Below, in pieces: positions 35,301-42,305 of a stretch of DNA of 42,305 nucleotides (its first letter is position 1; each line of letters opens with the position of its first letter). Below the pieces are notes generated by a model. The model saw nothing but the letters and a program-made list of their open reading frames with translations. It made no database searches and was not told where the DNA came from. A program made the position numbers and the translations under genes. The DNA is from Candidatus Parabacteroides intestinigallinarum (GTDB lineage: Bacteria; Bacteroidota; Bacteroidia; Bacteroidales; Tannerellaceae): positions 1-42,305 of the forward strand of contig DXEN01000012.1 in the NCBI GenBank assembly GCA_019114945.1. The letters run 5' to 3'.

Positions 35301-36815
35301 AGCCTGGGTGTCGATTATTTGGATACCTATTATACATTCTCCGACTCCGTGCATTTGGATGCTACCTCTGTCAAGTTGCGGAATGTCACGCTACGGGATA
35401 AATTCGGAAATACTGGCAACGTCAACCTGACGTTCAATCACCGGCATTTCAAGGATTATAGCTTCTTGGTCGACCTCCAAGGGCAAAATATGCTCATGTA
35501 CAACGCGAGCCAAAAGAAGAACCCGCTGATTTATGGCACCGTATTTGCCAGCGGTACCGCTCGTATCCAAGGAAATGGGCGTTTGGTCGATTTTGATATC
35601 AACCTGCAGAGCGAGCCGAACACCTCCGTTTACTTGGATTTTATCAACAATAACCGGGCAGGCGACTATGACTTTATCACTTTCGTGGATAAGAGCAAAC
35701 TCTCGCCTACCAGCGATTCGACCGCTATTACCCCGATTGATTTGGCCAATAATCCGGAAGAGGGCGCCGAGTTGCGGATGAACTTTATGTTAGACATTAC
35801 GCCCGACGCGAATATCGAATTGATTATGGATCCAGTGGCGGGCGACCGTATCAAGGGGAATGCCAGCGGAAGCCTGCAAATCCAATACGGGACGAGTAGC
35901 GATCTTCGGATGTATGGCGACGTGAACATTGTGGAAGGGAACTATAATTTCAGTCTCCAGCAAATCATACGTAAGGATTTTAAGATACGGGACGGCAGTA
36001 CGATCAGTTTCCAAGGCGACCCTTTCAACGCGAATATGCATATCGACGCGATCTATAACCTGACCGCAAACATCGGCGACTTGGATCAAAGCCTTGCGAA
36101 TGAGAGCGTGCGGGCCAGCGTGCCGGTGAATTGCGTATTGAACCTGGACGGCCCGCTGCGCGCCCCGACTTTTTCGTTCGACTTGGAGTTCCCTAATTCC
36201 AATGAGGAGCTGGAGCGGCAAGTGCGCGCTTTCGTGGATACCGAGGATATGATGACGCGCCAAATCGTTTATCTTTTGGTGCTGAATAAATTCTATACGC
36301 CCGAATACGCCCAGACGGAATATCGGTCGAGCGAGTTGAACGCGGTCGCTTCGTCCGCCATCTCCACGCAGCTGTCCAGTATCTTGAATAGCCTGACGGA
36401 CAAGGTGCAAATCGGGACGAATATACGCGCCGGGCAGGATGGATTCCGGGATGATACCGAGTACGAGATGTTGCTCTCCAGCCAATTGCTGGACAACCGT
36501 TTGCTGATTAACGGTAATTTCGGGGTACGGAATACGATCACCACGGGGCGTAATAATACGTTCATCGGCGAATTCGATTTGGAATACAAGTTGACGCCCT
36601 CCGGCGAGATTCGCTTGAAGGCTTACAATCATGCCCGCGATATGTATTTCGGCTTGAAGCAAGCGCTGACCATCCAAGGCGTAGGTATCATGTACCGGAA
36701 GGATTTCACGCATTTCTCGGAGATTTTCCGCCGGAAGAGAAAGCCGCTCCTCCCCGCTCCTGCCGACAGCACGGGCACAGCGGAGGCTGTGAAGCCGTCT
36801 GGACCAAGAACCTAA
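32301..36815 (+). CDS. tamB: TamB/DUF490 translocation and assembly module protein
   Basis: Very large inner-membrane-anchored periplasmic bridge protein (about 1,504 residues) of the TamB/AsmA-like family, thought to move lipids or outer-membrane proteins to the outer membrane. The body is the repeated beta-strand groove typical of the family. The C-terminal TamB domain starts near GNASGSLQIQYG and ends in the FTHFSEIFRRKRK tail. The first conventional start is TTG 32385, which gives 1,476 residues but no anchor. The frame is open back to 32301, just after a stop. Read from ATA 32301 it gives INRKDIRGLKYIIVTFLALF, a basic start plus a membrane helix. I therefore place the start there, with low certainty. 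Confidence 0.85.
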   Translation: MNRKDIRGLKYIIVTFLALFWIFYALPGLLLRIPYVQTKVSEVATAQLSSHLGVPVRIGNVDVEWFNKLVLQDLYLEDQEGHVLFEANHVAAGFEIMPLFEKKFVFTTVRLFGFSLNLRKSAPDSPLNLRFVIDAFARKDTVRRKKEIDLRFNTVLIRRGHFSYHVDSEKTTPGKFNAKHIDIKNLSAKISLKAFNKDSVNAQVKRLSFEEESGFSLEKLSLSVISNRDSAFIRDFEIRLPHTDLRIGQVHVDLSPVDSLPDLLTDAPIHLDIDPSHVCLKDLSSFVPAFRNFVDTVEFSAETNGYINNFATERLTLKYSDKMLFVGRMELKNIIHPQEAYLFGKVDKLYLSTEGISDLARNFNDHPVRLPEPIVRLGTVNFTGEISGFFDNLVAFGRLSSSIGSLQTDLIFGRDKARNIAAYLRGRIASNQLRIHELFEEGNPWGGARFDIRIDAQRPINGTFAGNIHAHVNEFDYKSYQYKDIDLSGNFKKNSFDGTIQINDPNGNLYAQGLFQHKGKNSLFNFTAKLDHFRPDQLHLTDKYERPDISLALNADFTGNNIDNLEGSIRLDSLSFNTAPDSFFLERLEVMASGHSLDRQLTIHSDILHGEVTGAYSFQTLAHSLMNTFEEYVPALAHTARKRPVTKENNFALLLTIENTEALSSTLKLPFTMIQPGRVTGHYNNIYDKFRIEAWLPKFRLGKSTFESGYLVCDNPDDKANLRLKAVHYNRKGLRNYLDLKADAKDNLVNTAIGWATNKERLFKADITAATRFIEEEEEKGTRLRTEITLNESPLIINDTTWRISPANITVRDEKIDIRHFRVEHEGQYLTMDGLISRDPVDSLLVDLRQIELSYVFDILNIPVLQFGGKATGRFYVNDLYNSRRLNTNLEIQDFSFNDVTFGRLNLFSSWDDEQKGILMRGNIYKNDSTWTYVDGYVFPVGPKAGLSLYFDANDIDLAFLRPFVDKVVKDLSGRGFGSVHLHGPFKQLTVEGDAFVANGSLGVDYLDTYYTFSDSVHLDATSVKLRNVTLRDKFGNTGNVNLTFNHRHFKDYSFLVDLQGQNMLMYNASQKKNPLIYGTVFASGTARIQGNGRLVDFDINLQSEPNTSVYLDFINNNRAGDYDFITFVDKSKLSPTSDSTAITPIDLANNPEEGAELRMNFMLDITPDANIELIMDPVAGDRIKGNASGSLQIQYGTSSDLRMYGDVNIVEGNYNFSLQQIIRKDFKIRDGSTISFQGDPFNANMHIDAIYNLTANIGDLDQSLANESVRASVPVNCVLNLDGPLRAPTFSFDLEFPNSNEELERQVRAFVDTEDMMTRQIVYLLVLNKFYTPEYAQTEYRSSELNAVASSAISTQLSSILNSLTDKVQIGTNIRAGQDGFRDDTEYEMLLSSQLLDNRLLINGNFGVRNTITTGRNNTFIGEFDLEYKLTPSGEIRLKAYNHARDMYFGLKQALTIQGVGIMYRKDFTHFSEIFRRKRKPLLPAPADSTGTAEAVKPSGPRT

Positions 36816-36864
36816 AAAAGCGAATTTGGTACGCCAAAAGCGTGCTTCTTCAAAAAACTTCCTC

Positions 36865-36873
36865 TAATTTTGC
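36865..36873 (+). promoter_or_regulatory. -7 promoter box for the OYE/SDR pair
   Basis: TAATTTTGC, exact TAnnTTTG match. Transcription would start near 36880, leaving a roughly 50-nt leader before the ATG at 36930 and excluding in-frame codons at 36870 and 36879. Confidence 0.5.
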
Positions 36874-36929
36874 ACGGAATGTTGACGCTTCTACAACGTC
36901 ACGAGGAAATTATCAAAAATGACAACGAT

Positions 36930-38153
36930 ATGAAAGAATCAATCTTATTTACCCCCGGCAAGATTGGGCCGCTGACGCTCCGGAACCGTACGATCCGGGC
37001 CGCGGCGTTCGAGAGTATGTGCCCGGGCAACGCTCCGTCGGAGCAATTATTCAATTATCATACCTCCGTCGCCGCCGGAGGCATCGGCATGACCAATATC
37101 GCTTACGCCGCTGTCACCCGAAGTGGCTTGTCCTTCGAGCGCCAGCTTTGGATGCGGCCGGAGATCATCCCCGCCTTGCGGAAACTGACCGACGCTATCC
37201 ATAAGGAGGGTGCCGCCGCGTCGATTCAATTGGGGCATTGCGGCAATATGTCGCACAAGAAGATTTGTGGATGCACGCCTATTTCCGCTTCCAGCGGCTT
37301 CAACCTTTACTCGCCCACCATCGTGCGGGGCATGAGGCCTTCCGAGATCAACGCTATGGCTCGCGCTTATGGCGACGCGGTACGCTTGGCGCGCGAGGCC
37401 GGTATGGACGCCGTGGAGATTCATGCCGGACATGGGTACCTGATCAGCCAATTCCTCTCCCCTTATACCAACCATCGGAAAGATGAATATGGCGGTAGCT
37501 TGGAGAACCGCATGCGTTTCATGCGGATGTGCATGGACGAGGTGATGAAAGCGGCGGGGACGGATATGGCCGTGACCGTGAAGACCAATATGCGCGATGG
37601 ATTCAAGGGAGGCATGGAGATTGACGAGTGCTTGGAGGTCGCCCGTGTGTTGCAAGATCAATGCGGGGCGCACGCCTTGGTGCTGAGCGGCGGGTTCGTG
37701 AGCCGCGCCCCGATGTACGTTATGCGGGGCGAGATGCCCATCCGTACGATGGCTTATTATATGCCATGGGGGTATCTGCCTATCGGCGTGCGCATGGCGG
37801 GGAAACTGATGATTCCTTCCGTGCCATTCAAGGAGGCTTATTTCCTGGAAGACGCGTTGCGATTCCGGAAAGCGTTACGCCTGCCCTTGGTCTATGTGGG
37901 CGGACTGGTATCGCGGGATAAGATAGAGGAAGTGTTGAACGATGGTTTCGAGTTCGTCGCCATGGCGCGTGCCTTGGTAAACGAGCCGGGATTCGTGAAC
38001 CGGATGAGAGAGGACGAGCACGCTCGTTGCGACTGTGGGCATAGCAACTATTGCATCGCCCGTATGTATAGCGTGGATATGGCCTGCCACAAGCACATCC
38101 AGGATTTACCGGGATGTATCGTTCGTGAAATCAAACGATTGGAATATAAGTGA
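36930..38153 (+). CDS. Old Yellow Enzyme family NADH:flavin oxidoreductase
   Basis: FMN-dependent ene-reductase-like TIM barrel of 407 residues from ATG 36930 (MKESILFTPGKIGPLTLRNR). Family marks are IRAAAFESM, SIQLGHCGNMS, EIHAGHGYLISQFLSPYTN, RKDEYGGSLENRMRF and VYVGGLVSRDKIEE. The C-terminus has four cysteines (RCDCGHSNYC ... ACHKH), resembling the Fe-S ligands of 2,4-dienoyl-CoA reductase-type members. The large C-terminal FAD/NAD domain of those enzymes is missing. Its stop overlaps the ATG of the next gene (TGATG), so it is coupled to the SDR. Substrate unknown. Confidence 0.9.
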   Translation: MKESILFTPGKIGPLTLRNRTIRAAAFESMCPGNAPSEQLFNYHTSVAAGGIGMTNIAYAAVTRSGLSFERQLWMRPEIIPALRKLTDAIHKEGAAASIQLGHCGNMSHKKICGCTPISASSGFNLYSPTIVRGMRPSEINAMARAYGDAVRLAREAGMDAVEIHAGHGYLISQFLSPYTNHRKDEYGGSLENRMRFMRMCMDEVMKAAGTDMAVTVKTNMRDGFKGGMEIDECLEVARVLQDQCGAHALVLSGGFVSRAPMYVMRGEMPIRTMAYYMPWGYLPIGVRMAGKLMIPSVPFKEAYFLEDALRFRKALRLPLVYVGGLVSRDKIEEVLNDGFEFVAMARALVNEPGFVNRMREDEHARCDCGHSNYCIARMYSVDMACHKHIQDLPGCIVREIKRLEYK

Positions 38154-38941
38154 TGGAAAAGAGATGGGCATTGGTCACCGGGGCCAGCTCGGGCATAGGG
38201 TTCGCCTATGCCGAGGAGCTGGCGCGGCGCGGTTTTCCCTTGGTGATCGTCAGCAACGAGGAGCAGGCGATCCGCGAGAAGGGCGAGTACCTGGCGGGGG
38301 AATACGGCGTCGATGTGATAGCGCTCTATCGGGATCTGGCGGTCCCCGGGGCGGCGAGGGAGCTGTACGACACGTGCCAAGAGCGGGGCGTCGAGGTGGA
38401 CGTGCTGATTAACAACGCCGGTATGTTCTTCTATTACGAGATCTTGCAGGCGAAGGCGGGCGTGGTGGAAAAGATGCTTTACCTGCACGTGACGACCCCG
38501 ACGCAGCTTTGCTATTACTTTGGCCAGGAGATGAAGAGGCGGCGGCATGGATACATCCTCAACATGTCTTCCCTGTCGTGCTGGTTGCCTTACCCGGGCA
38601 TTACCTTGTATGCCTCCACCAAACGTTATCTGAAGAGTTTGTCCCGCGGGCTGCGTTCCGAGTTGCGCGACTATGGGGTGAGCGTCACCGTGCTTTGCCC
38701 GGGCGCGATCGCCACGAACTTATACAACCTGAGCGACAACCTGAAGAGCCTGGCGATTCATCTGGGTATCATGATGCGTCCCGAGAAGTTGGCGCGGAAA
38801 GGAATCAACGCCTTGTTCCGCCGCCGTTACCTGCTGGTTCCCGGCTTGTTGAACAAGGTATTTACGCCCATCGCGATGATTATCCCCCATGGCCTTGTCC
38901 GTTGGATTATGCGCAAGACCGGCTCGCTGAGGCTGGATTGA
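38153..38941 (+). CDS. short-chain dehydrogenase/reductase
   Basis: NAD(P)-dependent oxidoreductase of the classical SDR family, 262 residues from ATG 38153. Rossmann motif TGASSGIG (9-16), structural NNAG (87-90), and catalytic Ser140, Tyr153 and Lys157 (LYASTKRYL). The C-terminal 60 residues form a hydrophobic/basic region (LLVPGLLNKVFTPIAMIIPH), similar to membrane-associated SDRs acting on lipids or sterols. The overlapping TGATG start shows coupling to the OYE-family gene, so the two probably act in one reduction pathway. Confidence 0.9.
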   Translation: MEKRWALVTGASSGIGFAYAEELARRGFPLVIVSNEEQAIREKGEYLAGEYGVDVIALYRDLAVPGAARELYDTCQERGVEVDVLINNAGMFFYYEILQAKAGVVEKMLYLHVTTPTQLCYYFGQEMKRRRHGYILNMSSLSCWLPYPGITLYASTKRYLKSLSRGLRSELRDYGVSVTVLCPGAIATNLYNLSDNLKSLAIHLGIMMRPEKLARKGINALFRRRYLLVPGLLNKVFTPIAMIIPHGLVRWIMRKTGSLRLD

Positions 38942-38983
38942 GCGAGCCTCGGATAAAAAAGCGCGAAATAGGGAACGCCACGC

Positions 38984-39015
38984 TTTGACAACTCAAATAA
39001 ATAGCGTATATTCGC
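38984..39015 (+). promoter_or_regulatory. promoter of rplY
   Basis: TTTG at 38984-38987, a 19-bp spacer, then TATATTCGC at 39007-39015 (one mismatch to TAnnTTTG). It gives a leader of about 75 nt before the rplY ATG. A second TAATTTTG lies at 39063-39070, close to the start. Confidence 0.55.
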
Positions 39016-39096
39016 GGCGCTTTTTAGCCCGCCGTGTGATGGGAAATTAGGAAGCGAGACATCTAATTTTGAGTAACACAAAAATTAAAAGAAAAG

Positions 39097-39690
39097 ATGA
39101 AGACATTTCAGTTAGAAGGAAAAGGAAGAGAGATCGCGGCACGTTCGTGCGATCAGAAAAGAGCGTTGAAGGCCATGCGTAAGAACAACGAGATTCCCGC
39201 CGTGTTGTACGGAGGCGAGAAGGTGGTTCACTTTACGGTAACGAACGACGCGGTACGGAAATTGATATATACCCCGGAGATTTTCGTGGTAGAGCTGACT
39301 ATCGATGGCAACAAGTCGATGGCTATCGTAAAGGACTTGCAATTCCAGCCGGTGACCGACGCTCTCCTTCATATCGATTTCTTGGAGGTATTCCCGGAGA
39401 AGCCCGTCGTAATGGAGGTGCCGGTAGCCTTGGAAGGCCATGCCGAGGGTGTGAAAGCCGGTGGTAAGTTGACGCTGCAGATGCGGAAGCTGAAAGTGAA
39501 GGCTACCTACGGTCAAATCCCCGAGAAGCTGGTGATCAACGTAGACCACTTGGGATTGGGCAAGACGCTGCAGGTAGGCGCTTTGCATTTCGAGGGCCTG
39601 GAGCTGATGAACGCGAAGAACGCCGTGGTTTGCGCCGTTCAATTGACGCGTGCCGCCCGTGGCGCGCAAGCCGCTCAAGCGAAGGCTTAA
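39097..39690 (+). CDS. rplY: 50S ribosomal protein L25 (TL5/Ctc form)
   Basis: 5S rRNA-binding ribosomal protein of 197 residues, the long Ctc form with the extra C-terminal beta domain. Clear marks are AMRKNNEIPAVLYGGEKVVHF in the N-terminal part, KDLQFQPVTDALLHIDFLEV, and PVALEGHAEGVKAGG in the C-terminal domain. It ends in a short Ala-rich basic tail. Followed by a terminator, then pth; rplY-pth is a common order in bacteria. Confidence 0.96.
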   Translation: MKTFQLEGKGREIAARSCDQKRALKAMRKNNEIPAVLYGGEKVVHFTVTNDAVRKLIYTPEIFVVELTIDGNKSMAIVKDLQFQPVTDALLHIDFLEVFPEKPVVMEVPVALEGHAEGVKAGGKLTLQMRKLKVKATYGQIPEKLVINVDHLGLGKTLQVGALHFEGLELMNAKNAVVCAVQLTRAARGAQAAQAKA

Positions 39691-39721
39691 TGATAAGCGC
39701 GTAATCGTTATAACCAATAGT

Positions 39722-39759
39722 AAGGGGAAGGATATTCAAGGAATGTTCTTCCCTTTTTT
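39722..39759 (+). terminator. rho-independent terminator after rplY
   Basis: AAGGGGAAG (39722-39730) pairs with CTTCCCTTT (39748-39756) in a 9-bp stem with one G-T pair and a 17-nt loop, followed by a T-run. Confidence 0.75.
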
Positions 39760-39773
39760 ACAATCGAACAGGA

Positions 39774-40337
39774 ATGAGATATTTAATAACAGGATTAGGA
39801 AATATAGGCCCCGAATATTGGGGCACCCGCCACAACATCGGCTTCCGGGTCGTGAATCATCTGGTGGAGAAGGCGGGCGGGACGTTTACCGAGGAGCGTT
39901 ATGGCGCCATCGCCCGCGTCCGTGTCAAGAACCGCGAGCTGGTCGTCCTGAAGCCCAACACCTTCATGAACTTGAGCGGCAACGCCGTGCGGTATTGGCT
40001 GCAACGCGAGAACATCCCGGTGGAGAACTTGCTGGTCGTGGTGGACGACCTGGCCCTGCCCTTCGGCACCCTGCGCCTGAAACCGCAAGGGAGCGACGCC
40101 GGGCACAACGGGCTGAAAAATATCGCCGCGCTCTTGAACACGCAGGCCTATGCCCGCCTCCGCCTGGGTATCGGCAACGATTTCCCGCGGGGCGGACAAA
40201 TCGACTATGTATTGGGCAAGTTCCCCCCGGAGCAGCTCCAGCGAATGCCCGCGCTCATGGACCAGGCGGTGGAGATAATCCACAGCTTTTGCCTCGCGGG
40301 GGTGCAAATCACGATGAATCAGTACAATCATAAATGA
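39774..40337 (+). CDS. pth: peptidyl-tRNA hydrolase
   Basis: Releases peptides from peptidyl-tRNA dropped by ribosomes. 187 residues, usual length. The active-site His20 lies in [10 protein letters not shown], after GLGNIGPEY. Substrate-binding [10 protein letters not shown] and [15 protein letters not shown] are present, with the [12 protein letters not shown] loop. It lies 13 bp before the S4-domain gene, a probable two-gene unit. Confidence 0.96.
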   Translation: MRYLITGLGNIGPEYWGTRHNIGFRVVNHLVEKAGGTFTEERYGAIARVRVKNRELVVLKPNTFMNLSGNAVRYWLQRENIPVENLLVVVDDLALPFGTLRLKPQGSDAGHNGLKNIAALLNTQAYARLRLGIGNDFPRGGQIDYVLGKFPPEQLQRMPALMDQAVEIIHSFCLAGVQITMNQYNHK

Positions 40338-40350
40338 AGGAACGACTACG

Positions 40351-40785
40351 ATGAACGAGGTACGTATCGATAAATGGATGTGGGCTACGCGCGTTTTCAA
40401 GACGCGCTCGATCGCGGCGGACGCCTGCAAGAAAGGGCGCGTCAGCGTGGGAGGCGTAACGGTCAAGCCCTCCCGCATGGTCAAGGTGGGCGAGGTAATC
40501 CAGGTGCGCAAGCCCCCTATCACCTTCTCTTTCAAGGTGCTCGACCTGATAGAGAATCGCGTGGGCGCCAAGCTGGTCCCGAATTATTTGGAGAACGTGA
40601 CAACGCCGGACCAATACGAGATCCTGGAGATGAACCGTATCTCCGGCTTCGTGAACCGGGCGAAAGGCCTGGGACGACCCACGAAGAAGGAGCGGCGCGA
40701 GTTGGAGCAGTTTACCGATCCGGGGCTTATGCTGGATGATTTCGACTTCGACTTCGATTTCGACGACAACGAGGAAGACGCGTAA
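40351..40785 (+). CDS. S4-domain RNA-binding protein (Hsp15-like)
   Basis: Binds RNA, in the Hsp15 family the stalled 50S subunit with attached nascent chain. 144 residues. The S4 domain covers about 3-60 (VRIDKWMWATRVFKTRSIA, GRVSVGGVTVKPSRMVKVGE), then a conserved RAKGLGRPTKKERRELEQF segment. The C-terminus is an unusual run of Asp and Phe residues (DDFDFDFDFDDNEEDA). Following pth, it fits a ribosome-rescue context. Confidence 0.92.
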   Translation: MNEVRIDKWMWATRVFKTRSIAADACKKGRVSVGGVTVKPSRMVKVGEVIQVRKPPITFSFKVLDLIENRVGAKLVPNYLENVTTPDQYEILEMNRISGFVNRAKGLGRPTKKERRELEQFTDPGLMLDDFDFDFDFDDNEEDA

Positions 40786-40819
40786 GCGCGCATGTGACCC
40801 ATGCCGCGTCTATGCGCTC

Positions 40820-40899
40820 CGGGGACGGGGCCGTTCCTTAGATTTCTGACGGCGAGTCGGTGGAGGTTCCTCCTCGGTGTCCATCATCTTCGAGGGAAC
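40820..40899 (-). pseudogene. truncated copy of the HU-like gene's 3' end
   Basis: 40820-40873 is identical over 54 bp to 41713-41766, the last 36 bp of the HU-like gene plus 18 bp downstream. It is then joined to 20 bp (40877-40896) identical to 41903-41922 inside the same gene. About 130 bp have been deleted between the two parts. The reading frame is changed, so it is a dead remnant. Confidence 0.85.
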
Positions 40900-40928
40900 G
40901 ACGAATAAGGATAATCTTTACATGCCGT

Positions 40929-41342
40929 TCAGACTTCGGTAAGTTCCTCCATAAACTGATTTAACCGGATGACGTTTACTTTAGGAAAAGGAATCTGTTC
41001 CAACACCCGGAAGTGGGCGTCCTCGCTAACGATGTAGTCCGCCCCTGCCACGATGGCGCAATCCACAAACTTATTGTCGTCGGGGTCTTGCTCGATAAGG
41101 CGGAATCGGAAGTGAGGGGTAAAGAACCGGGTGAACGGACTGCGGATGATCGCGTTGACGATATTGTGAGCCACGGCCGCATTGGCCACACGCTCTATGA
41201 TTTCCTCATACTCGTCTATAATATCATCGGTCACGCACAGTTCGTATTTACCGTCACGAAACGCCTGCCACGCTGAACGATACGGGCCGTGTATCGACAA
41301 CATCTGCACCAGACAATTGGTATCCAATACTACCTGCCTCAT
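40929..41342 (-). CDS. PIN-domain toxin, putative
   Basis: Single PIN-domain protein of 137 residues, the family of ribonuclease toxins of VapC-like and related toxin/antitoxin systems. The acidic metal-binding residues are visible: Asp7 (VVLDTNCL), the Asp/Glu cluster in DDIIDEYEE, and DPDDNKFVDCAIVAGADYIVSED. It closely fits the putative PIN-family toxin group common in Bacteroidales. Its start overlaps the upstream antitoxin gene by 4 bp. RNase activity is inferred from the fold. Confidence 0.9.
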   Translation of the reverse strand: MRQVVLDTNCLVQMLSIHGPYRSAWQAFRDGKYELCVTDDIIDEYEEIIERVANAAVAHNIVNAIIRSPFTRFFTPHFRFRLIEQDPDDNKFVDCAIVAGADYIVSEDAHFRVLEQIPFPKVNVIRLNQFMEELTEV

Positions 41343-41560
41343 TGTTTGTACGGAGTGCGGTAATGGGCATTACCCAATTCTTTCAACGTCTGTTCGTTCC
41401 ATTTCCCGGACTGCCATAGCTTTTCCATTTCTTCATCTGCCCGGCGGGCATAAAACTCGGATACGGCATGTCTCAGCGCGTCCAGCTCTTCATCGCTCCG
41501 TATGTTTGCCATGATGTCGAGCATCTCCAGCTGTGCTTTGTTGAATACAGTTCTTTCCAT
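41339..41560 (-). CDS. antitoxin partner of the PIN protein
   Basis: Small protein of 73 residues (MERTVFNKAQLEMLDIM, EELDALRHAVSEFYARRADEEM, ending HYRTPYKQ). Predicted helical, and of the type regularly found before PIN-family toxins in Bacteroidales. It overlaps the toxin start by 4 bp, so the two are translated together. No classical DNA-binding motif is obvious. A minus-strand -7 box lies 30 bp upstream. Confidence 0.8.
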   Translation of the reverse strand: MERTVFNKAQLEMLDIMANIRSDEELDALRHAVSEFYARRADEEMEKLWQSGKWNEQTLKELGNAHYRTPYKQ

Positions 41561-41588
41561 AATCAGTTTTGTTCCAGTTTGTCACAGG

Positions 41589-41597
41589 GCAAAAATA
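41589..41597 (-). promoter_or_regulatory. -7 promoter box for the antitoxin/toxin operon
   Basis: TATTTTTGC on the minus strand, exact TAnnTTTG match, about 30 bp upstream of the antitoxin start, with a TTG 22 bp further up. The module therefore has its own promoter. Confidence 0.5.
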
Positions 41598-41688
41598 CGG
41601 AAATATATCCGAACATTCGCAATGTTTCCCTCTATCTTTTTTCCCCGCCTTGCCAAAAATATAGCGATTATTTCGCGCATTCCATATA

Positions 41689-41723
41689 CCCCGTCCCGTT
41701 GGAACGTCCAAGCGGGGACGGGG
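41689..41723 (-). terminator. strong GC-rich hairpin after the HU-like gene
   Basis: CCCCGTCCC (41689-41697) pairs perfectly with GGGACGGGG (41715-41723), and inside it TTGGA pairs with TCCAA. It lies 8 bp after the HU-like stop codon on the minus strand. There is no T-run, so termination is likely but not certain. Confidence 0.5.
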
Positions 41724-41730
41724 CCGTTCC

Positions 41731-42177
41731 TTAGATTTCTGACGGCGAGTCGGTGGAGGTTCCTCCCTCCTCCTCGTCCGCGGCCTTCTTGGGGCGGTCG
41801 ATGCTCAGCTCCACCTCGTTGGCGGCGTCACGCATCTTCTGCTTGGGCGTGAAGACGATTTTCGGGTTCTTCAGCGCGTCTTTCACGGTGACTTCCTCCG
41901 GCGTGTCCATCATCTTCGAGGGGACGCTGAGGCGGAGGTTGCCCAACTCGGCGAGGTCCACGCTCATGCCCAGCTGCAGGGCTTCGCACACCACGTTGGA
42001 GAGGCTTATCAGCGCGTTCTTCACATCGCCCTCCGACAGCGAGGTCTCGCGCACGATGCGTTCCACGAGCATCTTGTTCGTCAATTTCTGTTGCGATTTC
42101 ACTTGTGCGTAATACACTGTCTGTCCTTTGCGTTCGCCCACGGGCTGAACCTTTGATTTTACTTCAAATTCCAACAT
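41731..42177 (-). CDS. HU-like DNA-binding protein
   Basis: Nucleoid-associated protein of 148 residues of the Bacteroidetes HU-like family. It has an N-terminal lead (FEVKSKVQPVGERKGQTVYY), then the HU fold (TNKMLVERIVRETSLSEGDVKNALISL, SVDLAELGNLRLSVPSKM), and a charged tail rich in Glu, Ser and Thr. It is longer than canonical HU (about 90 residues). Part of its 3' end is duplicated beyond the PIN module. A phased 24-bp repeat lies just upstream of the start. Confidence 0.88.
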   Translation of the reverse strand: MLEFEVKSKVQPVGERKGQTVYYAQVKSQQKLTNKMLVERIVRETSLSEGDVKNALISLSNVVCEALQLGMSVDLAELGNLRLSVPSKMMDTPEEVTVKDALKNPKIVFTPKQKMRDAANEVELSIDRPKKAADEEEGGTSTDSPSEI

Positions 42178-42218
42178 ACTACTTTGTTTTTTAAGGTTTA
42201 TATTAATATGGCTTATTA

Positions 42219-42305
42219 TCTATCATGCGTGGGTGCCAATTATACCCCATGCATGACCTATTCTGATACCCCATGCATGACCCCTTTCGGTACCCCATGC
42301 ATGGG
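42219..42305. repeat. 24-bp phased repeats with ATGCAT palindrome (array continues past the window)
   Basis: TACCCCATGCATGAC occurs at 42243 and 42267, and TACCCCATGCATGGG at 42291, exactly 24 bp apart. A degenerate copy in the same register lies at 42219 (CATGCGTG core at 42224-42231). Each core contains the palindrome ATGCAT; the last extends to CCCATGCATGGG. The array lies 40-130 bp upstream of the HU-like start. Confidence 0.85.

Noticed and set aside
35790-36713. 307-codon minus-strand open frame
   Set aside because: Antisense of the tamB 3' end; the sense frame has clear family features and this one does not.
39795-40571. 258-codon minus-strand open frame across pth and the S4 gene
   Set aside because: Shadow of two well-supported genes on the plus strand.
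42219-42305. CRISPR array
   Set aside because: Spacers would be only 9-10 bp, and the cores are short palindromes; iteron-like repeat is a better description.

Overview
The window looks like a chromosomal segment of a Bacteroidales bacterium, most likely Parabacteroides (genus inferred from gene content, not proven). Three things support this. Many genes are preceded by the Bacteroidetes -7 promoter box TAnnTTTG rather than a sigma70 box. Ribosome binding sites are AT-rich and lack Shine-Dalgarno sequence. The families present are typical of the order: a Na+-translocating NADH:quinone reductase, a type IX secretion plug protein, a two-subunit dihydroorotate dehydrogenase, TamB, a CcsBA fusion, an HU-like protein and a PIN toxin pair. 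No tRNA, rRNA, CRISPR array or intact insertion sequence is visible.

Left flank, 1-4225: an accessory-looking stretch. Two aldo/keto reductases (the first cut by the window edge) are followed by a sugar O-acetyltransferase broken by a one-base deletion. A 21-codon stump of a HAD phosphatase ends against a terminator. Then come a DUF2442 protein, a 41-bp tandem repeat, a VOC protein and a divergent AraC regulator.

Core metabolism, 4226-15991: a T9SS plug protein (minus) lies divergent to the complete nqrABCDEF operon, which ends in a clear terminator. NqrC carries an extra N-terminal rubredoxin-type domain, the most unusual protein architecture here. Next come a TlpA-like thioredoxin, small ORFs, an orphan HsdR-N-like nuclease-fold protein (minus), AMP nucleosidase and holA.

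Middle, 15992-30708: an 804-bp AT-rich spacer with many GTAAA(C/T) elements leads into an XRE regulator. It is followed by pyrK-pyrD, a DUF3089 lipoprotein, a chorismatase (FkbO/Hyg5)-like protein, CcsBA, a VOC protein with an LsrF-like thiolase, then MFS transporter, GH130 enzyme, a small unknown protein and a hybrid histidine kinase with receiver and HPt domains. A perfect 10-bp inverted repeat overlaps the promoter of the MFS/GH130 set and looks like an operator.

Right part, 30709-42305: tsaD-pncC (minus), a very large TamB gene whose N-terminal membrane helix is only encoded if a non-standard start codon is used, an Old Yellow Enzyme/SDR pair, rplY, pth and an Hsp15-like S4 protein. The end holds a PIN toxin/antitoxin pair bracketed by a 54-bp direct repeat that comes from the 3' end of the neighbouring HU-like gene, then the HU-like gene itself and a 24-bp phased repeat array that runs off the window.
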